Shown in pieces: positions 1-15,060 of a stretch of 64,000 nucleotides of DNA. The stretch lies in the NCBI RefSeq assembly GCF_034702125.1, contig NC_085880.1:43643286-43707285 (forward strand), in the 5' to 3' direction. The stretch comes from Engraulis encrasicolus. Taxonomy: Eukaryota > Chordata > Actinopteri > Clupeiformes > Engraulidae. How positions within the stretch are numbered: the stretch's first letter is position 1; each line of letters starts with the position of its first letter. A program made the translations under genes and the position numbers. Below the pieces are notes generated by a model. That model had not been told where the DNA came from, ran no database searches, and saw only the letters and a list, made by a program, of their open reading frames with translations.

Positions 1-258
1 CTCTGTTGTGTTCTCCTGTCTGTCCTTTGAGATACAAAAAGTTGTCGCTTACAATCCCCATTCCCCACTCTACTCTCTATGTTAATAATTGGTTGGAAAG
101 AAATAGATGTGAAGAAAAAAAAAGAAAAGGAACATTTTATCTCATGAGCACGACTTGGCAACAAGGTGGACAGAAGGCAGGGATCGGATTTGGGGAATTT
201 GCCGATTAGTGAATCATGCTTCAGAGATCAGCGAGCAAGGATGAGTCAGACATGGTGT

Positions 259-1567
<1,309 letters not shown>

Positions 1568-1792
1568 GGTCAGCTGTGGCATAGTGGTTAGGGAGGTGGC
1601 CTTTAATTCAGAGGGTTGCAAGTTCGAATCCCACCCTTACCTCTCTCCCTACATCTCCATCCATGGCTGAAGTTCCCTTGAGCAAGGCACCTAACCCCAC
1701 GTTGCTCTATAGGGACTCTAATTAATAGCCTACCCTGTATCAAAATTACTGGATAAAAAGGGTCAGCTAAGTATAATGTAATTTCAAAATCT
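1568..1792 (+). mobile_element. tRNA-derived SINE
   Basis: Starts with a tRNA-like head: box A-like TGGCATAGTGGTTAGG and box B-like GGTTGCAAGTTCGAATCCC (1615-1633). A SINE body and the 3' tail ACTGGATAAAAAGGGTCAGC follow. This tail resembles the GGATAAAAGCGTCTGCTAAATG ending of common fish SINE/LINE elements. Not a functional tRNA gene. Confidence 0.82.
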
Positions 1793-2587
1793 ATTAGCAA
1801 TACTGAACTATGTTCACCATGCTTTCTTTTGATACAAAGCACCACTGAATGCCACGGAGCAAAAACTCATTGCAATTGAAGGTCAAATTAGAGGGCAATG
1901 AGAACACATTCACTGATGTAAATAATGAACTTGAGAGCTTTACTCAGTCTGATCAAGCTACAAAAAAATCAATTATGTTGGAATTGCAATTAGCTTTTAA
2001 GGGCAATAATTCACACTTCACACCAGATGATAACACATTGTGTGACATTTCTAACATTTCACTTGGCACTTTGATATATTTTAGACATTAAAGTGTAAAG
2101 TGAGTGTGAATATGAATATCTGAATTTATTGCAGATCAGTTAATTAATTAATTAAACTTTTGTTTCGTTTTACAAAGCCAAGCTTGACGTAGTTGCTGTT
2201 TTGTGAGGAGATGGAGGGTCTGTGTGTTTTAAAACGTGAGAAATCTTCCAGGCCATGAGCTTGTCAGGCAGTGCCAATCATGGCCGTAACTGTCATTGAG
2301 GACACAGAGGTCATGTCCTCTGTTTTTTTTTCAGACTTGTAAAATTGATCTATGATGAAAATCGATCTATGATCAACAATGATAAATTCAGTCTGTATAG
2401 TCCATTCCCATTTATCCTCAAGACAGTGATTAATGAAAGCGAACTTAAGAGTTTTATGGAAGAGGTTGAAGCATTCTATATGTAGGCTACAGTGCAGCAC
2501 ACAGTATTTGACCTCTGTGTTTGAAAATGTCTGGTTACGGCCCTGGTGCCAATGCTCTTGCTCTCCTCAGACCTGCTGGTGCATTCA

Positions 2588-2735
2588 TGTGCTCTGGGAA
2601 TTATGGTTTCAGTTTCAGTTTGGTTTATTTGATAGGGACAGATACACATCATGTAGGCTATGCAAGCCCAACATAATAGCATCATAGCATTTACAGCCTT
2701 GGCTAATTCCCAACGCCCGTCCCTAGAAGGGCTTT
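2588..2735 (-). mobile_element. probable antisense LINE/SINE tail fragment
   Basis: GGTTTCAGTTTCAGTTTGGT followed by TTATTTGATAGGGACAG is a frequent fish retroelement 3' end seen in reverse. Confidence 0.45.
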
Positions 2736-3154
2736 TAAAATACCAAACGCTGACATGGGAAGCACGCATGAACGCCCGCCTTGTGGTATCTTCCACTTGA
2801 AATATCGTTGAATTATACGAGTTGCCGAGATTAGATACTATCCACATCCGAGAACACGTGAAAGGCACATCATTCCCACAGTGTCTGGTCGGTCTGGTGT
2901 GCCTAATGTGGTTGGGTAGGTACTACAGTCTTTTGGCTGAGAGTCTCCCAGATGATAATCAGGTGTCTTTGTGATGGACATCAAACGAATTTCCACATTC
3001 ATGGAGGTGCGTAAACACCAAGGTGTCTGTCACTCAAGCTCCTGGTCAAGGCCTCTCTGTCTCAGTCACACTCATGCTGCGTCCAGGCCTTTGCTTATGT
3101 TGGTCTACTGTTGCTCTGTCCTTCATACTAAACGGCACACTTCAGCGTCTTTAA

Positions 3155-3517
3155 AGGAGCAGTCCACCCTTTTTTGATTTTCACATATTTACAGTGCTTC
3201 CAAGTATTAAACATGAATGTGCTTGCATTTTCTTGATTTATTGTTATTAGAATTATTAGCATAGCTTAGCATAATTGCTGGAAGTGAATAGAGCCATTAG
3301 CACCATTAGCATCAAGCCACAAGTCTTCACTGGACGGAATTCAATAGCTGTTTTGCACTTTGGTGAGTTTTACATTAGTTTTAACAAGTTTTATCAGTAC
3401 ATTTGATGATGTTTTGTTCGGTTCCATAGACGTCCATTGCTATGCTTAATATAGCTATAGGCCTACTGTTGGGCAATGCAAAGACATACTGTAGAGAAAA
3501 AGAGGTGGACTGTTCCT
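3155..3517. mobile_element. TTAA-type MITE, second family (AGGAGCAGTCCACC)
   Basis: TTAA at 3151-3154 and 3518-3521 flanks inverted termini AGGAGCAGTCCACC and GGTGGACTGTTCCT. It is 363 bp and has no coding frame. Confidence 0.82.
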
Positions 3518-3986
3518 TTAACATGCACTTTGCTTAGTTCACTCTAGATGACATTAGTTTGCTATATCCGTTAGGACACCTTTTGTTTCAGCACCGGCAC
3601 AACAAGTGGGAAATTTCCAATTTGGGAATGCAAATTTGCAATTAAAATGCCTGAAATTTACATAATGTAGTCTATTAGGGCCATGTGACTAATATGCCAT
3701 ATATGCCACACATACATGTAATTATTCAATCTTGGAACAGTTTCCTTAATTACATCACCTGTAATAGTTCTATTTACCCATTAACCTTTGAACCTAAAGA
3801 AACATGTGTCCACTGTGCGACTCATTTAAGAGTTAATCAAAATCATTAATTGCTTCATAGTGAGGGAACATGCACTCATACAGTAGGCCTTCCTTATAGG
3901 CTCCTTATTTCAGAAGCAGGGCTCATTAGTGTGTAGGCATGGATCATTGTGTTTCTCCCGACACCACCACTACAGTACCGTGTAAG

Positions 3987-4258
3987 CAGGGGCGGATACA
4001 GCCATTTTGGGGCCCTAGCATGGGACCTTCAAAAGTCATTATATAGACACAAAATCTGTGTTTGGTGCCATTTAGGAGTTTTGTCTAATATATATCTTCG
4101 GTTACTTTACATACTGTAAGTGACAGATAAAGATCAAGCCTACTTTTTTGTGTGTTTACAGCGACTGACAGGTGTTACAGTTGGTGCCTCTATGGAGGAT
4201 AGATTTGGCCGGGCCCTAGGCAATTGCCTATATTTGCCTGATGGAAAGTCCGCCTCTG
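3987..4258. mobile_element. hAT-type MITE (CAGGGGCGGATACA)
   Basis: CAGGGGCGGATACA at the left and GTCCGCCTCTG at the right form a short terminal inverted repeat over 272 bp. No clear 8-bp duplication. Confidence 0.65.
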
Positions 4259-4325
4259 TGCTGTGTGTAAAATGCAGGCGTACTGTAGGTATTCATTCCT
4301 ACTGCTCCTGCCATGGCCGTCCAGT

Positions 4326-4481
4326 CAGAGGTGCATCTTGCCACCAGGCAAGGCAGGCAGCCGCTTGGGGCCCCTAAGCCCCTGGATAGTGATTAACAGC
4401 ACAGTAGTGGCGATTTTGGTTGAAATGCTCATTTTTGTGCGTTTTCGCTTGGGGCCCCACCTGACCCTAGAATCGCCTCTG
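4326..4481. mobile_element. hAT-type MITE (CAGAGGTGCATCTTG)
   Basis: 156 bp with termini CAGAGGTGC and CGCCTCTG and a perfect 8-bp duplication CGTCCAGT (4318-4325, 4482-4489). Confidence 0.88.
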
Positions 4482-5092
4482 CGTCCAGTCCAGGCAGCAA
4501 CATACAGTACACAAAATGAAACAACATGGTGGAGCACTCAGAGCAAAGCGCTGGCGCTTAGAGGAGCTTACAGCACCATGCACAGCGGCAGTAATGGGCC
4601 ATGGTGACAAGAGCAGTAAAAGACATGGATTAACAGAGCACGCTTGCACCCGCAGCAACCGCAGGGTCTAATAATTAATGAACGACTACAAATAACACTG
4701 ACAAATGTTTCACATAAAAGGGGCGCATTTCAAAGCGCCTTGGAGTGCACTCTCGTTAAATCCATGTAACATTGATAACATCTGGTCACTATAGCGCCTC
4801 TTGTCTTAACACTATCACTTGTTATGTGGTGGTGGGAGTCCTATAAATAGCTAACAAGTGAGGATATTACACAGTGTTTTACTGGACCACCACCACCACC
4901 CCCACCCACCATCACGTACCCATCCATGCTGCTTGGAGATTCCATATTCAAAGGTTAGCATATTTAACTGATGCCTCAGCAATCCTGATATCCTATTACA
5001 AGCAACATTGAGTAATGGAGTTAATGTGAAATTTCATTTTTAGCCAGGCAGATCATGATAACATCATGCAATCATGCTAAATTTGTATGACT

Positions 5093-5108
5093 CCCCCCCC
5101 CCCCCCCC
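5093..5108. repeat. poly-C run (16)
   Basis: Uninterrupted C run, prone to slippage and sequencing error. Confidence 0.95.
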
Positions 5109-5266
5109 ATTTGTCCTGTATAATCTTCACACATATATAATTATATAATAATTTTATAATTATATACTTCACAATCACATTTGTCTTGCATGATCTTCAC
5201 ACATGCTAGGCCTATATAATTATATGATAAAATATGTATATACATAATTTTTTATAATTATATACT

Positions 5267-5565
5267 TCACATTCAAATTCTGAGTCTGCTGAACGCACCA
5301 CTGGGGATCTTGCAAGACTGTCCCTTTTAAAAATGTCCTTATTATAGTTCTGTGATTTTCATTTAATTACTTTATTTTATCAATTATCATTTTGTACTAC
5401 TCTTACTGTATATACTGTATATGTTATATGTACCTTTGGGTGGGTGGGATCTTGGTTGCTGTTTGTATAATTATGAAAATCAATAAATAAACTTACAAAA
5501 AGCAAAAAAAGAGCGTAGTCAGGCACGTTGGGGATGTTTGGGGGGACTTGTGGGGGAATTTGAGA
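5267..5565 (+). repeat. local duplicate, copy 1 (interrupted)
   Basis: ATTCTGAGTCTGCTGAACGC and AAGACTGTC at the left, GGCACGTTGGGGATGTTTGG at the right; partner at 5808-5930. Confidence 0.8.
5336..5513 (+). mobile_element. L1-like LINE 3' end inserted in a local duplicate
   Basis: TGTACTACTCTTACTGTATA, then GTTGCTGTTTGTATAATTAT, GAAAATCAATAAATAAAC and an A-rich end. It interrupts the copy at 5267-5565, whose uninterrupted partner is 5808-5930, so both borders are given by the empty site. Confidence 0.65.
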
Positions 5566-5807
5566 GAAAGAAAGAAAACTTAGTCAGTGTGTATTTGGCT
5601 AGTGAGATTAACATTTACCAGCCATTTTGGCTAGTGAGGGATAAAGTTAATTTAGGGCCCTGCATATATGATTTTATATGTATATGACCCAAAGTGCACC
5701 GGAGGAGGTGCGACAGGCAAATGCCATGCAGGATATACCACCTTAACCTGTACATGCAACTGACTATACTGTATACAGTATATGTACATTCTTGAGACTT
5801 AAAATCC

Positions 5808-5930
5808 TTCACAGTCACATTCTGAGTCTGCTGAATGCACCGCTGGGTGGATCTTTTAAGACTGTCGTTTTTTAAAAACTGAGCACAGGCACGTTGGGGA
5901 TGTTTCGGGGGACTTGTGTGGGAATTTGAG
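5808..5930 (+). repeat. local duplicate, copy 2 (uninterrupted)
   Basis: ATTCTGAGTCTGCTGAATGC runs directly into GGCACGTTGGGGATGTTTCG, with no LINE tail between. Confidence 0.8.
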
Positions 5931-6134
5931 TTTGGGCGCAGCAAAAGGGCTTGGCATTTATTTACCCCCTTTAGCCTGCCGGAGTCCTGGGCCAGGAGCT
6001 TATGTTAATCAACCAGTGTATCATGTAGGCTTGAGTTGTGTGACAGGCAAACTCAGGGGGTGCCAAAACAAATAGTCGCAGCTTGTCATGCCCAGTTTCC
6101 ATAAGTCACAACAATCAGCATGGCCCTCCGTCAA

Positions 6135-6571
<437 letters not shown>

Positions 6572-6624
6572 CTCCAGTCCCAGATGAGCGATGGAGAGTT
6601 GTGGAAGAGCTCCCGTTACTGCCC

Positions 6625-6814
<190 letters not shown>

Positions 6815-6915
6815 TGAGTGGGGGGCCGAGCCCGGCAGATGTTTCCCTACCTGACAAGTCCTTGCCGGCCGGCCCAGAGTTTATTGTCCTCTGAGCAGCA
6901 GCCAGCCAGCTCCGT

Positions 6916-7376
6916 TTTCGGAGGCAATCTGCTGCCTGTATTGTGTGTCCAGCAGCCCACCTGGGGCCCCAGTGCGCTGCTAGATGGCCTTTATCCTCTC
7001 AGCTGGAAGCTGCTGTAGCTGTAGTGTAGTAGTGCATTACTCAGGGCTTTCCAGTCTGATTTGGGCTTCTTCTTGCTACACTACGTACTTCCCTTTTTAT
7101 TTGGTCCTGGTGGTAGACGTGCTAGCTTGTCCAGCGTGAACCGTACACTGTAGTACACTGTACTGAGTTTGTAGTGCCTGCTGTGGATTCATATTATTTG
7201 TCTACGAGTAGGCAGGAGTCAGCAGTGGAACTGGACATGCATGTATAGCAGGGCTGGACTGGATCAAAAACAAAAAAAGGAAACGACCAGGCATTTTTTT
7301 TTGTCTTCAACTGTAATATCGTACCATATCCTGGTTGACTCTGTCCTCTGTCTATATTGAAAATGGACCAATGGGC
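6916..7376 (+). repeat. tandem duplication, copy 1
   Basis: TTTCGGAGGCAATCTGCTGC to GAAAATGGACCAATGGG, nearly identical to 7581-8007 at an offset of 665 bp. Differences include an ACTACGT insertion and an A-rich insertion near 7265. Confidence 0.92.
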
Positions 7377-7404
7377 TGCAGGAGTCAGCTGTAGAACTGG
7401 ACAT

Positions 7405-7545
7405 GCGTGGCCCTGCCATGCGGCAGACCCGGGTTCAATTCCCGGCCCGGGTCCTTTGCCGACCCCTCCCCGTCCCTCTCCCACTCATTTCCTGTCCTAA
7501 TCTTCACTGACCTAATAAAGTTGAACCCCCCCCAAAAAACAAAAA
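7405..7545 (+). mobile_element. tRNA-derived SINE, second family
   Basis: Box B-like GGGTTCAATTCCC (7431-7443) followed by CTCCCACTCATTTCCTGTCC, TCTTCACTG and AATAAAGTTGAA. It lies between the two copies of a tandem duplication. Confidence 0.75.
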
Positions 7546-7580
7546 TATGTTTAATAAAAATATATATATAACTTGCACTG

Positions 7581-8007
7581 TTTCGGAGGCAATCTGCTGC
7601 CTGTATTGTGTGTCCAGCAGCCCACCTGGGGCCCCAGTGCGCTGCTAGATGGCCTTTATCCTCTCAGCTGGAAGCTGCTGTAGCTGTAGTGTAGTAGTGC
7701 ATTACTCAGGGCTTTCCAGTCTGATTTGGGCTTCTTCTTGCTACTTCCCTTTTTATTTGGTCCTGGTGGTGGACATGCTAGCTTGTCCAGCGTGAACCGT
7801 ACACTGTAGTACACTGTACTGAGTTTGTAGTGCCTGCTGTGGATTCATATTATTTGTCTAAGAGTACGGTAGGCAGGAGTCAGCAGTGGAACTGGACGTG
7901 CGTGTGTAGCAGGGCTGGACTGGACTTTTTTACTGTCTTAAACTGTAATATCGTACCATATTCTGATCGACTCTGTCCTCTGTCTATATTGAAAATTGAC
8001 CAATGGG
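7581..8007 (+). repeat. tandem duplication, copy 2
   Basis: Same block as 6916-7376 (TTTCGGAGGCAATCTGCTGC to GAAAATTGACCAATGGG). Between the copies lie a SINE and a short AT tract. Confidence 0.92.
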
Positions 8008-8155
8008 TTGCCCCTGCTAAACAGTGGGCAAATTACCAAGAAAAATAAACAAGCAAGCAAACAAACAAACAAACACACAAACGACAAACAACAGAATTGG
8101 GCCCTGGGGACTGTCTGCCCACCGGGACAATGCCCTGTATGCCAGATTGCCACCA
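7907..8155. mobile_element. hAT-type relic (CAGGGCTGGACTGG)
   Basis: CAGGGCTGGACTGG at the left; GACAATGCCCTGTATGCCAG near 8127-8146. The same right-end text plus CAGTCCAGCCCTG is at 59999-60058, which shows the expected terminus. Target duplication not seen. Confidence 0.5.
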
Positions 8156-8159
8156 GGCC

Positions 8160-9924
8160 AACCTTAGTGTCCAGTCTCACTGGCCCTTTAGTGTTTAGCC
8201 TGTCATCTTCTCTTGGGTGTGCAGAAGACCATCTGCCATCATTATAGCGTAGCATTACCTCACATGGCAGACCTAAAAGCACTGATTAATCTTGGTGTCT
8301 AAATTAACCCATTGATGCCTAGAGCACCTGCAAAAAATGCCTGCTGAATGCCTAAGCCCTTGTTGGGAAAGTTGCCCTCAGCCTAAATATCTTAGCCTCT
8401 GATGCACATAAAAGCATGAAATAAGTTGAGTCTAAACCCTTATCTTGCATTAGAATGTGTTCATTCAGCTGTAACATACCCACATTTAAAAAAATAAATA
8501 AAAAAATAAAAAAGCCTGAATGCAGCGTATATGTGTCTCCAGGCACCAAAGGTTTAAGAACGTATATGAGTCATCAGGCTAAAATGGGTTAACCATGACC
8601 CTGACATCTTGTGGCTTATATTGACTGCTTTGTTCTGTTGGGTGGGCTGGCAGAGTAGATATTTAAGCACGGATCAAGCTCAAAGGCTAAGCCAAACTCA
8701 AAAGTTTACCCCTAGTGTTCAAAGTGCTGCTGGAAATAAACTTAAAAACAAAAACATAAACTTAAAAACAAATTCACAACCATATGTCAGATAAAAAAAC
8801 TGCAAGTAATGCAACAGTAATGTGCAAGGAGCAATGCACTACATGACATATTTTCAGGTTATCGCAGGATTGTGCCGTTGTGTAGTTTAAAATGCCTTGA
8901 TGATCCAATGAAGAAACAGAAAGAAGAAGAACAAAGAATCACAGAGGACACAGGACACTTCAGGACGCCTGTATGTCTTCACTGCCTACATCAATTAGTA
9001 TCATCATACTTTAGATGTGAACGAGAGGGTGCTAGTGGGGGGCGCGGCAGGTTGCCCAGAAAAGTACAACAAAACAAAATAAATAGTTTAATAAACTGCA
9101 TAACTGCACCTGGACAACTGAAGGATTGTGCACAAGGACTTCCATGTACTTTCATAATATATATTTTTTATCTTATTTGAAGAGCCTTTCAAAATACGCA
9201 AGGTCACTTAATACAAGAACAGACCAGAACATCAAGAATAAAGCAAAAGCATACAATGGATATATCACATCAGAAATAGGAAAATAATAAGCCACCTGCA
9301 GACACATACGAGAGAATGTTGAAAGGTCATTATCGGGGTGCCTTCCCTTTGATACCACTATAAAGAGGTTCAGGGCAGCAGCAGCTTCTCTATACTTCTG
9401 ACAATGAAGTGAAAGGTCTGTGGAGCAAAAAAAAAAAAAAAAGTCTGACCGTGAAAAATGCTGAATGGTGTTTTGACTATCAAGGTGACAACCTCTAAAA
9501 GGTTTCCAGTCTCTTCCTTGGGTCACCCACCTTGTATCTGTAACCTGAGGTGATCTCACACCATCCAGACCAGAGACAGTTTAGATCGAGACGGGACAGT
9601 CGCCGCCATCTTGTTGACGCCTTCGGGGTGCTATTTCGCGATTAGTGAGACCAGATCTGAGAGTCAATGGAAAAATGAATGGGGAAACTGAGTATAGGAC
9701 GGAGGGGAACCCAGCGGTTGTGAAAACCATATGGTTGAAACCACCGTGAAAAACTGATCAATCTAGACTACTTGGTTGTGTCATACGAGTCAAAATAAAG
9801 CTTTTTAAGCCACTTTTCTCACATTTTTTTTGACAGAGCGCAGGCGCAGTAGTTCCATAACGGCACGAGAGCAACGTCTGGCAACGCAGCTCAGAAGGCA
9901 CATTGGCTCTTGTTACCAGAAAGG
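8160..9924. other. no gene recognised
   Basis: AT-rich DNA with poly-A runs (for example 9427-9442). The longest frame, 128 codons at 9173-9559 minus, has no recognisable domain. Confidence 0.5.
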
Positions 9925-10440
<516 letters not shown>

Positions 10441-10647
10441 GTAGATGTGCGGGTAGACGCCATATTTTCGTTACGAATCTCCACCGTTGATTTCTATGGA
10501 CACCTGACGATTCTGACATATCTTCCCTTCCTAAAAAAATCTCTGTCCAGACCCAGGTGTCTCGAACCCACAACCTCTTGCATTGGAAGCAGATGCACTA
10601 ACAAGTGAACTAAAAGTAGGGCTCCCTATAGCTCATTCAGAAGCATA

Positions 10648-10858
10648 TCAAGTCAAGTCAAGTCAAGTCAGCTTTTATTGTCACTTTTTTTCTTCATATG
10701 CACAAGTCATACAAGGAAAATTAAATTATGTTTCTCTCTCTATACCATGCCATGACATAGATGAAGCGAAGGGGAGTAGAGTTGCCTCTCTGGGCCTCGG
10801 ACCCTGGCCTTTTGGCTAGTAAGCTGGGGCTCTGACCGCTAGACCAAAGAGCCAGGCT
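10648..10858 (-). mobile_element. antisense tRNA-derived SINE with (TTGAC)n tail
   Basis: The minus strand reads a tRNA-like head (CTTTGGTCTAGCGGTCAGAG, 10858 leftward), a body, then GTGACAATAAAAGC and a (TTGAC)n tail. The tail matches that of the LINE-like end at 32160-32380. A second tRNA-like box B (GGGTTCGAGAC) lies antisense at 10558-10571. Confidence 0.65.
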
Positions 10859-10986
10859 CGTTGACATGACAGTCAGAACACACCCACAACCCCAGTGATG
10901 GTCACTCCATCACAATAGACGCAGGACTGACAGTGATGGACTGGTCACAATATGTGATTTAATAATACATACAAATGAACATTTAA

Positions 10987-11235
10987 AGGGACACTGTGTG
11001 AGATTTTTAGTTGTTTTTTTTCGAGAATTCATGCTGCCCATTCACTAATGTTGCCTTTTTCATGAATACTGACCACCACCATCAAATTCGAAGTATTCAT
11101 TATGACTGGAAAAATTGCACTTTTCATACATGAAAATGGGGATCTTCTCCATGGTCCGCCATTTTGAATTTCCAAAAATAGACATTTTTAGCTGCAAATA
11201 TGACTCTACTTGGATCATACTAGGAAACATGTGTT
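10987..11235 (-). mobile_element. TTAA-type MITE, truncated copy
   Basis: Reverse-orientation relative of 21994-22362. It starts after TTAA with AGGGACACTGTGTG and carries the AATTCATGCTGCCCATTCAC and ATCTTCTCCATGGTCCGCC blocks, then loses similarity near 11235. Confidence 0.75.
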
Positions 11236-11319
11236 TATTACTTTAACATTGAACATTTAACAAATAGACAAAGATAAGATAAGATATATTTTCAAGGAAG
11301 ATCTGTTAATGTTGAGGAA

Positions 11320-11445
11320 AAAAGGGACATTGCGGGCAACTGACCCGGGTCATTTTCCCGATCCTCCCCAGTCTCTCTCCCCCACTCATTTCCTGTCCCA
11401 CTCTTCACTGTCCTGTCTAGATAAAGTTGAAAAAGCCCTCCACAG
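11320..11445 (+). mobile_element. SINE fragment, second family
   Basis: ACCCGGGTCATTTTCCC then CCCACTCATTTCCTGTCC, TCTTCACTGTCCTGTCTA and ATAAAGTTGAA, as at 7405-7545. Confidence 0.7.
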
Positions 11446-12058
11446 AAATATAAGAAAAGACTCTCTGACCCTGTGATGATTCAAACTCAGCAGGTGAGGA
11501 TGAGGCATATCATGACAGTAGGTCAAAGGAGTTATTTTGTGCTCGCAATCACATAAGTCTTTGCTGTCTTCTCAAGTATGGGCTTGTAATTGTTAGTTCA
11601 GAATGTGAAAAAAAAAATTCCGCTCGTGAGAGCAAAAGACAACTGGTCACGACGAGGTTCCATTCATTACATGTCTATCCCATGATGGTTTGCCAATAGC
11701 TTTTATCACCCATTATATCCAGTAAATAAGGGTCATTCTGCAATGACATCATGTACAGTAGTTTGGTACTGTGTGATGTGGCACTTGCATTGGATCCCTT
11801 CGGACTCAATGTTTAGGTTAAACCCCTATATCCTCCTCCATGACTGAGGTACCCTGAGCTGCACTGCTCCCTTCGGGTGCCATTTGGGGCTGGCCCCTTG
11901 CACGGTTGAGGCATAAATGCAATTTTGTTGTGTGCAGTGTGCAGTGAACACTGTGTGCAGTGTGCTGTGGAGTGCTGTGTCACAATGCCAATGGGAGTTG
12001 GACTTCACTATATCAGGAAGGGCACTCCAGAATCTTTGGGGAGAGAGATCTTACAGTA

Positions 12059-12328
12059 TATTGTCGCTGCCAGGTAGAAACCTTGTATCTCCACTTTTCA
12101 TTGCTTTGTACTTCAATTTGTAAATCAATATATTTTCTAAATAAATAATCATTTCAACATTAAAGTTGGTTATTAAACAATCTATCCTACACATATACTC
12201 ATGGAGACTGACCAGTAGTTGGCCTACTGATTTACTGTATATTTTACAATGAATGAAGATATACCAATACAAAGTATTTTTTTTTTTAAATAGTGGAGAT
12301 AGGAGGTCTCTGCTGGGCAGCGACAATA
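12059..12328. mobile_element. TIR element (TATTGTCGCTGCC), about 40-bp TIRs
   Basis: The left arm TATTGTCGCTGCCAGGTAGA returns as the reverse complement at the right end (GGGCAGCGACAATA), with similarity over about 40 bp. The AT-rich interior has no frame worth calling. Superfamily unknown. Confidence 0.75.
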
Positions 12329-12657
12329 TTCTTGTGTGTCAAAGGCCATGTTTCATAAGCACTTCATGGCTCTATCTACACATCAACACAATGTCTTGAG
12401 CCTTGAGCAAGTCTGTGAATGACAGCGTCGATCATAAAATGTGGACAGTATCACAAGGAGCAGAAAGCACAGTATGCCTCATGGTCAAGGCTTTGGCTTA
12501 TTCTTAGGAGATCTTTTTTTTACCTCATGTACGATAAGTGTATCACAAAAGTATCACATTGAGCATCGGAATGCATTATGCAATCTTACGTAACCTTGTC
12601 ATCTTTCTACCTACGACTTGTACAGTAGGTTTTTGAACAGCACAATATGGTGCCAGT

Positions 12658-12989
12658 TAGGGATGCACCGATACCACTTTTTTGAAAACCGATACAAGTA
12701 CGAGTACTTGCCGATACCGAGTACCAATACCGATACCTCTTACCACCAAAATACAATGAAAATAAATGCATGGCCTTGCTTTTTTCCACCCGTGATATTT
12801 TTATTGTCCATTTCCATGCAGATTTAAATGTTAGTAAATGTATGAGGTGGCACTTTTCTTCCATGCTGATTTCAAGTCCACAGAACGTGACAAGATTTTG
12901 CATTGTCTTGTGTAATAGCAGTATCGTTCCTGGTATCGGCAAGTGCTTGACGAGTACGAGTATAATGAGCCGGTATCGGTGCATCCCTA
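12658..12989. mobile_element. hAT-type MITE (TAGGGATGCACCGATA)
   Basis: TAGGGATGCACCGATACC and GGTATCGGTGCATCCCTA are exact inverted ends. Flanks GTGCCAGT and TTGCCAGT match at 7 of 8. Inside, CGATACAAGTACGAGTACTT-like palindromes repeat. Confidence 0.88.
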
Positions 12990-13233
12990 TTGCCAGTTAT
13001 TTCCTACTGTGTAGTAGGGTGGCCATTGTATGTCTTGTGTTCTATGGAGCATGTGGTGTCTCCTTGCAGCCATTTCGAATCACTTGTGAACCCGTTTCTC
13101 TTCTCTTCAAGATCTCTTGGCTAGTGTCAGTAGTGCCCCGAGCTCTGTTTACCCAGCATGCAGTCTGTGTGCTCATGCTGGTCTCTGAAGACTGTAAATA
13201 TTTATTCAATGCAGTGATGAGTGTGCTAGTGTG

Positions 13234-13497
<264 letters not shown>

Positions 13498-14510
13498 CAA
13501 AAGAAACCGTCTATCTATTGTTGCAGCTCAGGAGCAGTCATGGCTCAGGATGTCACCATTAGAGCACAGGCATAGTTGGCATGGCATATGGATATCAGGG
13601 CTTGACATTAACTTTTTCACCCATGATTGTGTATGTCTAACCTCAGAAGATGAGGTGCTAAAGCAAGATGAGTGTATAGCTTTCTACATGGAAGTATATA
13701 AAGCAAATAGAAACTGAGTTAAGCTTTTTCGTGAAATTAAGTACAAACAATTGATACACAAGGGTCAAACAAACAGAGTATAGACTACTATGATACACAT
13801 GTCATACCAAGCAATAAGCTGCCGACCAAATTGGCTAGTGACACTGGAAGTATTACTAGCCACAGCTAAGTTTAACCAGCATTTGGCCGGTTTGCAGGTG
13901 CCAGTGTCAAGCCCATGTGGATATGGAGTATACTGTTTAAACGGAGTGACGTGTGCCATGTGTGTTACGCCCTTTTTAGGGGGAAAACATTGGGGGAAAG
14001 TTAATGCAAGACATTTGGTGTTGTTGGGAAAGAATAAAGGACAGACAAGGACCTGTAGACTAGCGTTGTTCACGCTCAACATGCCGAAGACGTGTTGTGT
14101 TGTCGTCGGCTGTTCAAATAATATAGCCAAACATGGATGAAGCATGGACTGTGTTTATTTGGGCTAGCCGATGTAACATGTAAGTTAATGAGACATTTGG
14201 TTTGTCTTTCCCCAAAAAGGGGCGTAACACACATTCACGAGCAAAGTAACCGGATCGCCGTTTATACGTATACTGCATGTGTATGCCCGCTGCGTTTGAT
14301 TTGGCAGGAAGTGAGGCAGACAGGTGATTTAAGATTGATGAGAGGGCATTTCAAATGACTGCTCATGACATGACGGGAATGCAAGACATGGCAGCGGGGT
14401 CACCGACCCCTTGGCAGCATATAAATGAAACCTTTCCATGAGCACGTTTAGTGGGCGGTGACACAGTCATTAATAATAATAGTAAGAGGGAAAAAAAAAC
14501 ATTGCTGTGA

Positions 14511-14632
<122 letters not shown>

Positions 14633-14702
14633 CTCGTCTGTGATCTCATAAATGAGTTGTTGAGCTGGGGTCAGATAGCTGTCAATCAAAGCTACCATAC
14701 AG

Positions 14703-14840
14703 GCCCGGCCGTGACTTAGTCGGCTGGGCGCTGGCCTGTTTTGCGGGCGACCCGAGTTCGATGACTGACTTTCTCCCACTCATTTCCTGGCCACTTTTCA
14801 CTGTCCTGTCTAAATGAAGTTGACTCCGCCCCCAAAAAAG
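14703..14840 (+). mobile_element. tRNA-derived SINE, second family
   Basis: GGCCCGGCCGTGACTTAGTC head with CGAGTTCGATGAC box B-like, then CTCCCACTCATTTCCTGG and TGTCCTGTCTAAATGAAGTT. A low-complexity A/T tail follows to about 14900. Confidence 0.75.
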
Positions 14841-14961
14841 AAATTAAAATAATAATAAAAATATATATAAATAAATAAATAAATAAAAAAAATTTAAAAA
14901 GAAAGCTAGCACCCAGGGTAAGGGGTATCGGGTGTCCACATGATTTTACTATGGCCTCAAC

Positions 14962-15060
14962 CAGGGGTTCCCAACCTTTCCCAACTTGGGGCCCACTTGA
15001 AATGTTCACATAGCCTACTGTACGTTTGTTTGGGGCCCACCTCTAGCCCCAATAAACAAT
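14962..15060. mobile_element. hAT-type terminus fragment (CAGGGGTTCCCAACC)
   Basis: CAGGGGTTCCCAACCTTT followed by GGGGCCCACTTGAA. The start is typical of hAT elements, but no matching right end was found. Confidence 0.45.

Noticed and set aside
1568..1640. Possible tRNA gene
   Set aside because: Box A and B are present but the cloverleaf is poor and a SINE body and tail follow.
2476..2868. 130-codon minus frame
   Set aside because: Overlaps a retroelement tail and shows no domain or splice context.
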